From assembly GCF_014898055.3 (NCBI RefSeq), contig NW_023604295.1:70520301-70584300 (forward strand): DNA of 64,000 nt. Direction: 5' to 3'. The stretch is from Talpa occidentalis. Lineage: Eukaryota > Chordata > Mammalia > Eulipotyphla > Talpidae. This document shows positions 60,271-64,000 of the stretch, one piece after another. The notes below the pieces were generated by a model. That model saw nothing but the letters and a program-made list of their open reading frames with translations. It did no database searches and had not been told where the DNA came from. Each line of letters opens with the position of its first letter. Positions within the stretch are counted from its first letter, which is position 1. Position numbers and translations under genes: made by a program.

Positions 60271-61364
60271 TTGAGTTCCATAAGTTCTTTAGGCGTCTCT
60301 TAGGCATCTTTTATTTGTTTGTTTGCTTCTTTACAGAATAATTTCAAATTTCTGATTCCTAAAACATTGATTCTTCTATGTGGTTAAGTCTGCTTCAAAT
60401 TGTCTATTAATTTCTTCAGTCTTCAGCTCTAGGTTTTCTGTTTTTTTGTTTTTTTTTATGATTTCTATTTCTTCATTCACCTCATTTTGTTCACACATTG
60501 TTTTCCCAATTTTGTTTAGTTGTCTCTGTGTTACTGTAACTCATTATACTTCTTTAAGAAAATCATTCTGAGTTTGTTTTTTTTTTTTTGTTTTTTTTTG
60601 TCAATAGAGATAGCCATTTCTTTAAGGTCAGTTATTGGAGTTCTATTAATTGCATTTTTCTGATGTCATGTTTGCCAAGTTTTCTACAATACTTTGTTTT
60701 CTCCTCCTTGTCCTCTTCTTCCTCTTCTATCTGCACATTTGAATAAGTGGCCTCCTCTTTCAAATTTCAGGTTTGTTTTGGCAGAGACCATTTTTCACTA
60801 ATAAGCTAAGTTTGAATTTATGGTTGTGTCTGCTTGTAATATCTTTAGTCTGGTGTGACTTACTATCAAGTTGAATTTGTTGGTAAATCTATTGCAAAGA
60901 TTGAAGTCAGTGGGGCTTAGTGTTATTGGTTGAGAACAGTTGTCTTGGACTATTTCGGTTACCTGTCAAAGCAAGTTATAGGGTGCTCTGTAGTTACCTG
61001 AATTCGGAGATCAGGCATACTACATGCAGCAGTACATGGGATTATGGATTAGTTTCTCTGACCTGTTAAGAGCAGCAATACAGGTTCTAGTACTTGCAAA
61101 TCATGTTAACTGTGTACTTAAATTAGGCAAGAACGTGCACTTAAATTTTCTATGAAAGGTGAAAGGTAAGGACTATCCTGTTGATTCATGAATCACTTTC
61201 AGTGATTCTTGGAATGCAGCTTGGACATGCAGCTTTACATGTATTCTGGTTAGGTTGTCTCATTGGCTGTTATGAAGGCTATATTCAGCAGTGGACTTGG
61301 GATTGCATTATTTCACTAATTGGGTATAGTAGGTAAAATACTCACAAAGACAGCAAGGCTTTTT

Positions 61365-61606
61365 TTTTTAAGATTTATTTATTTATGCATGCAAGAACTG
61401 GGGTACAGGGGGGTGGTGAGATGATTCACCAGAAAGAGTGGAGAACAGAACAGGGAATTGACTGAAATACACTGCTGAGGGGGGCAGTGGACGAGTCAGG
61501 AGAGGCCTGCTGCACCATGTGGGTAGCTCCCTGGCCGGGGATCGAACTGGTGCTGCAGTTAGCTTCATAGGTTGCGCCTTAACCTCTTGTGTCACCAGGG
61601 AGGCCC
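61365..61606 (-). repeat. tRNA-derived SINE (type C) nested in L1
   Basis: It runs from T-tail and TTAAGATTTATTTATTTATG to GTGTCACCAGGGAGGCCC. The TSD CAAGGCTTTTT (61354-61364) versus CAAGTCTTTTT (61607-61617) has one mismatch. It carries a deletion between CTGGGGTACAG and GGGTGGTGAG. Confidence 0.92.
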
Positions 61607-62650
61607 CAAGTCTTTTTGTTTTGATGCAAGTAAACCTGTACATCATGTTCCTGAAAAAAAAAAAAAAAAGGGGGCCATGGGTCCTATTTTTGCTGAGATA
61701 TGAAGCTTCAAAGTATTCTTGCCAGGCATTTTGTTGGGTGAAGTTGGGTACTTCATGTTTCCCTTCCTGGAAAGATGGGAAAGTCAGTCTGGGAAAACCT
61801 TCCAGGTTATCTCATTTAGACTTTCTGGTTAGGAGCTATATTTGTCAGTGAGTAGGTTTAGGAATTGTCTCCCCTGCCTGAGGAAGTAGGGGAACTCCTC
61901 ACAACTAGCACTGACTTTGTTGTGTAGCATGTTGGGATACACATTTTCCAGGTGTTATTAACAACCTTACTTGTCTGCTAGGACTAGGAATTGTACTTGG
62001 GAGTGGGGCAGGTTATGGCACAGCTCCCCTGCCTGAGTAACTACAGACAAGATACAGGCTTAACAAGAATCTTTGTTGAAGAAACTGAATCAGGCAGACC
62101 TGCACTCTGCTCTGTTCCCTGGTGAGACTCCATCACAAAATCTCATGCTTCAGATGAGCAAAGTTGCTGGTTAAGGTTACTTAGGTGCTATCGGTAGGAA
62201 CTAAGAGTCAATAAGTTATCATAGCAAGCCCCTCCCAGTTCTTTCTTATAATCATATTCCAAGTGGCCATATCCTCAGATGCCCCTGCCATTTCCACTGG
62301 CCAAGAACACTGTACATGTTCCCTCCAAAACAACCCACAATGCTCAGGGAGCTAGATATCCACTGTGGGTTCTCTTTTCTCACTGGAATAACAATAGCCT
62401 CAGCTGAGACCTTTCAGTGTGATACTGAAGCAAGGAAGGAGGAATGCAGTCAGGGTACAGCTATTTCTTTTACACTTCTAATTTTATCTTGAGCTCTGTG
62501 GTATGGGAGGGGTGTTTTAGCCTACCCATATATTTTAGGTTCTTTCAGAGTTGACTTGTCCATGAATAATTGTTAGTTGTTGTTCTAGGGAGAGTGAGGT
62601 CAGGAACACTGAATATGACTATATTGGTGATGTCCTATCCAGGAAGGTTT

Positions 62651-63790
62651 TCATGCAGCTATAATTATCCATCAGTCACTCAGAATAATGCAGCATTTAT
62701 TAAGAGAGATTGTAGGTGCTCCCTTATCATGGAAAACGATAACTAAAAAACAAAACAAAACAAACACACACACTGCCTGCTCCCATATGACTTTCTGTCT
62801 TAAGTACAAATGGTTATGTGAGTTCTGATGGGGAATACAAAGTTGTATATATCTTTTATTCTTATTCAAAATGCTTAAAAATCAAAATTTCAAACAACCA
62901 CACTGATTGGCTTATATTTGTTATTATTAATTTTAAAGTATTACTCTATACAAATGATTGATGCCTAATGATACAAATGATTGATGCCTAGCAGCCTTAC
63001 CCAGCTGCTTTAAAATGTAAATAATAAAACTCTTAAAATCTTTATTTTATATAAATTTTTTATGGTTCTGCAAATAAAAAAATTATTTTTATACTTATGC
63101 AAAGATTTTTCAGAAATAACTATTTTATAGGTAAATGGTAATTCTTAACCTTAACATATTATTTTTCTACACAATAGAATACAAGTAGATCTCAAATTAA
63201 TAAGTTGAATACATAGTATGGCTGATTTTAAGAATAGAACTACTAAATCTGTCACTGTTTGGGGGAATGTCTCTGATACTTATGATATATTCAATAGCTT
63301 ACCTTAAAATGAATAACCTGTTTGTTTATTGCTTTATTTCAAGATTGATTGTTGCAACTATTTCCCAGCAGTCCACAAATTTGCTGTATGGCATGAAATT
63401 ATACTTTCTTATATGCCTAAATTTATACTTTTTTCCAGCCTTCTCAGTTTTACTTCTTTTGCTAACCATACAATAAATGTTTGGGAAACCTATTGTTTTC
63501 ATTTATATAATAGTGTTCAGCTCAATAGAGTTTTATTCATGTATGGGTTTCATTTATTCATTGTTGAAAGTTTTTCTTACTCAGATGGGAGACTGATTAA
63601 TTTGTTTGAAAAACCTTGCCTACAGCAAGTCCAAGTGCAATCTTAATGCCTGCAGTTGTGGGATTTCAAATCTCTAGTTTCATGAGGAAACGATCATTCC
63701 TATATGAATAAGAAGTAGTTCAAATTTCAAATTAGTGGTTCCACCTAGATCTTCCCTGAAGCAGCCGCATTTAATTCACATTTTATTTAT
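62651..63790. other. AT-rich sequence with a 23-bp tandem duplication
   Basis: ATACAAATGATTGATGCCTA occurs at 62948-62967 and again at 62971-62990 (23-bp period). The hydrophobic frames at 63267-63646 have no recognised family. Confidence 0.5.
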
Positions 63791-63806
63791 TTTATTTAAG
63801 AATTAT

Positions 63807-64000
63807 TTCTTTATTTTAAGACTTTTATTTATTTTGTATTGAAGAACTGGGGTGTAAGCCAGAGGTGCAGGGGGTGAGAAAATTCACCAGAGACAGAGGG
63901 GGAGCAGAACAAGTAGATCCCAGAGATACACTGCTGAGGGGAGCAGCAGGCGAGATAGGAGCAGGCTGCTGCACTAAGTGGGTTATCTCCCTGGCCAGGG
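63807..64000 (-). repeat. tRNA-derived SINE, cut by window end
   Basis: It runs from TTATTTTAAGACTTTTATTT, through GAACTGGGGTGTAAGCCAGA and ACTGCTGAGGGGAGCAGCAG, to GGGTTATCTCCCTGGCCAGGG at the last base. The tRNA-like head lies beyond the window. It is an older subgroup copy. Confidence 0.9.

Larger units (their letters stand above)
55955..62650 (-). repeat. Long, old LINE-1 (L1M/ME), about 5.6 kb without nested SINEs
   Basis: The antisense 3' UTR starts near 55955 (TTATTGACATATATAACTTT). The 3' end follows (GGTGATATCTCAATGAGGTC, about 56856). ORF2 comes next (AATCATTGCCAAAACC at 57550, TATTCCAGGAATAAATACCA at 58063, CATCAGGGATATTG at 58162, ATGCTGACCTCATAAAATGA at 58226). The 5'-end region covers about 58780-62640 (TTAGCATTTCTTGTAAGGTA at 59796, GCAGTTTCAGCCATTG at 60159, ATTTGAATAAGTGGCC at 60738, then GC-richer 5' UTR-like sequence). 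Four SINEs interrupt it. No ORF survives. The subfamily is from memory only. Confidence 0.75.

Overview
The window reads as intergenic DNA from a placental mammal. It is AT-rich, has no long open reading frame and no recognisable multi-exon gene, and is built from layers of transposable-element debris. L1M-type LINE-1, L2, MIR, MER5-like and Tigger fossils are typical of eutherian genomes. On top of them lies a young, abundant tRNA-derived SINE with Pol III A and B boxes, about 240-330 bp long, ending in (TAAA)n or poly(A). I do not recognise it as primate Alu, rodent B1/B2, carnivore CAN, ruminant or whale CHR, horse ERE, pig PRE or vesper-bat VES, so I give no species. I count 28 substantial copies plus one tiny fragment. 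Most have target-site duplications (TSDs) that I could read directly.

Layout. 1-9 kb: unique AT-rich sequence with a minus-strand LTR fragment (about 2.57-3.11 kb) and three SINEs. 9-11.5 kb: MIR, L2 and another old repeat. 11.8-14.2 kb: a minus-strand Tigger DNA transposon whose transposase reading is still legible, broken by two SINEs. 14.2-14.4 kb: a MER5-like piece beside a TATA-like box and a consensus splice donor. 15.2-16.1 kb: an L1 piece with a nested SINE. 21.6-22.3 kb: a decayed, unidentified coding-like stretch. 28.4-31.8 kb: an LTR cluster holding one internally deleted LTR, a second copy of the 2.6 kb LTR family, a solo LTR with a 4-bp TSD, and a third LTR with CCAAT, TATA and AATAAA signals. 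33.9-34.8, 38-39 and 47.8-50 kb: more L1-type debris. 50.95-52.44 kb: a 5'-inverted (twin-primed) L1 followed by another L1 3' end. 55.95-62.65 kb: a long old minus-strand L1 carrying four nested SINEs.

No genes act together here. What the window records is transposition history. DNA transposons, L2 and MIR are oldest, then L1M, then LTR elements, then several SINE waves. The youngest SINE copies share a 12-nt extra block in their 3' tail, which points to a common source locus. Repeat families are named from remembered consensus resemblance, not from a database search. TSDs, truncations, inversions and signal motifs were read directly.
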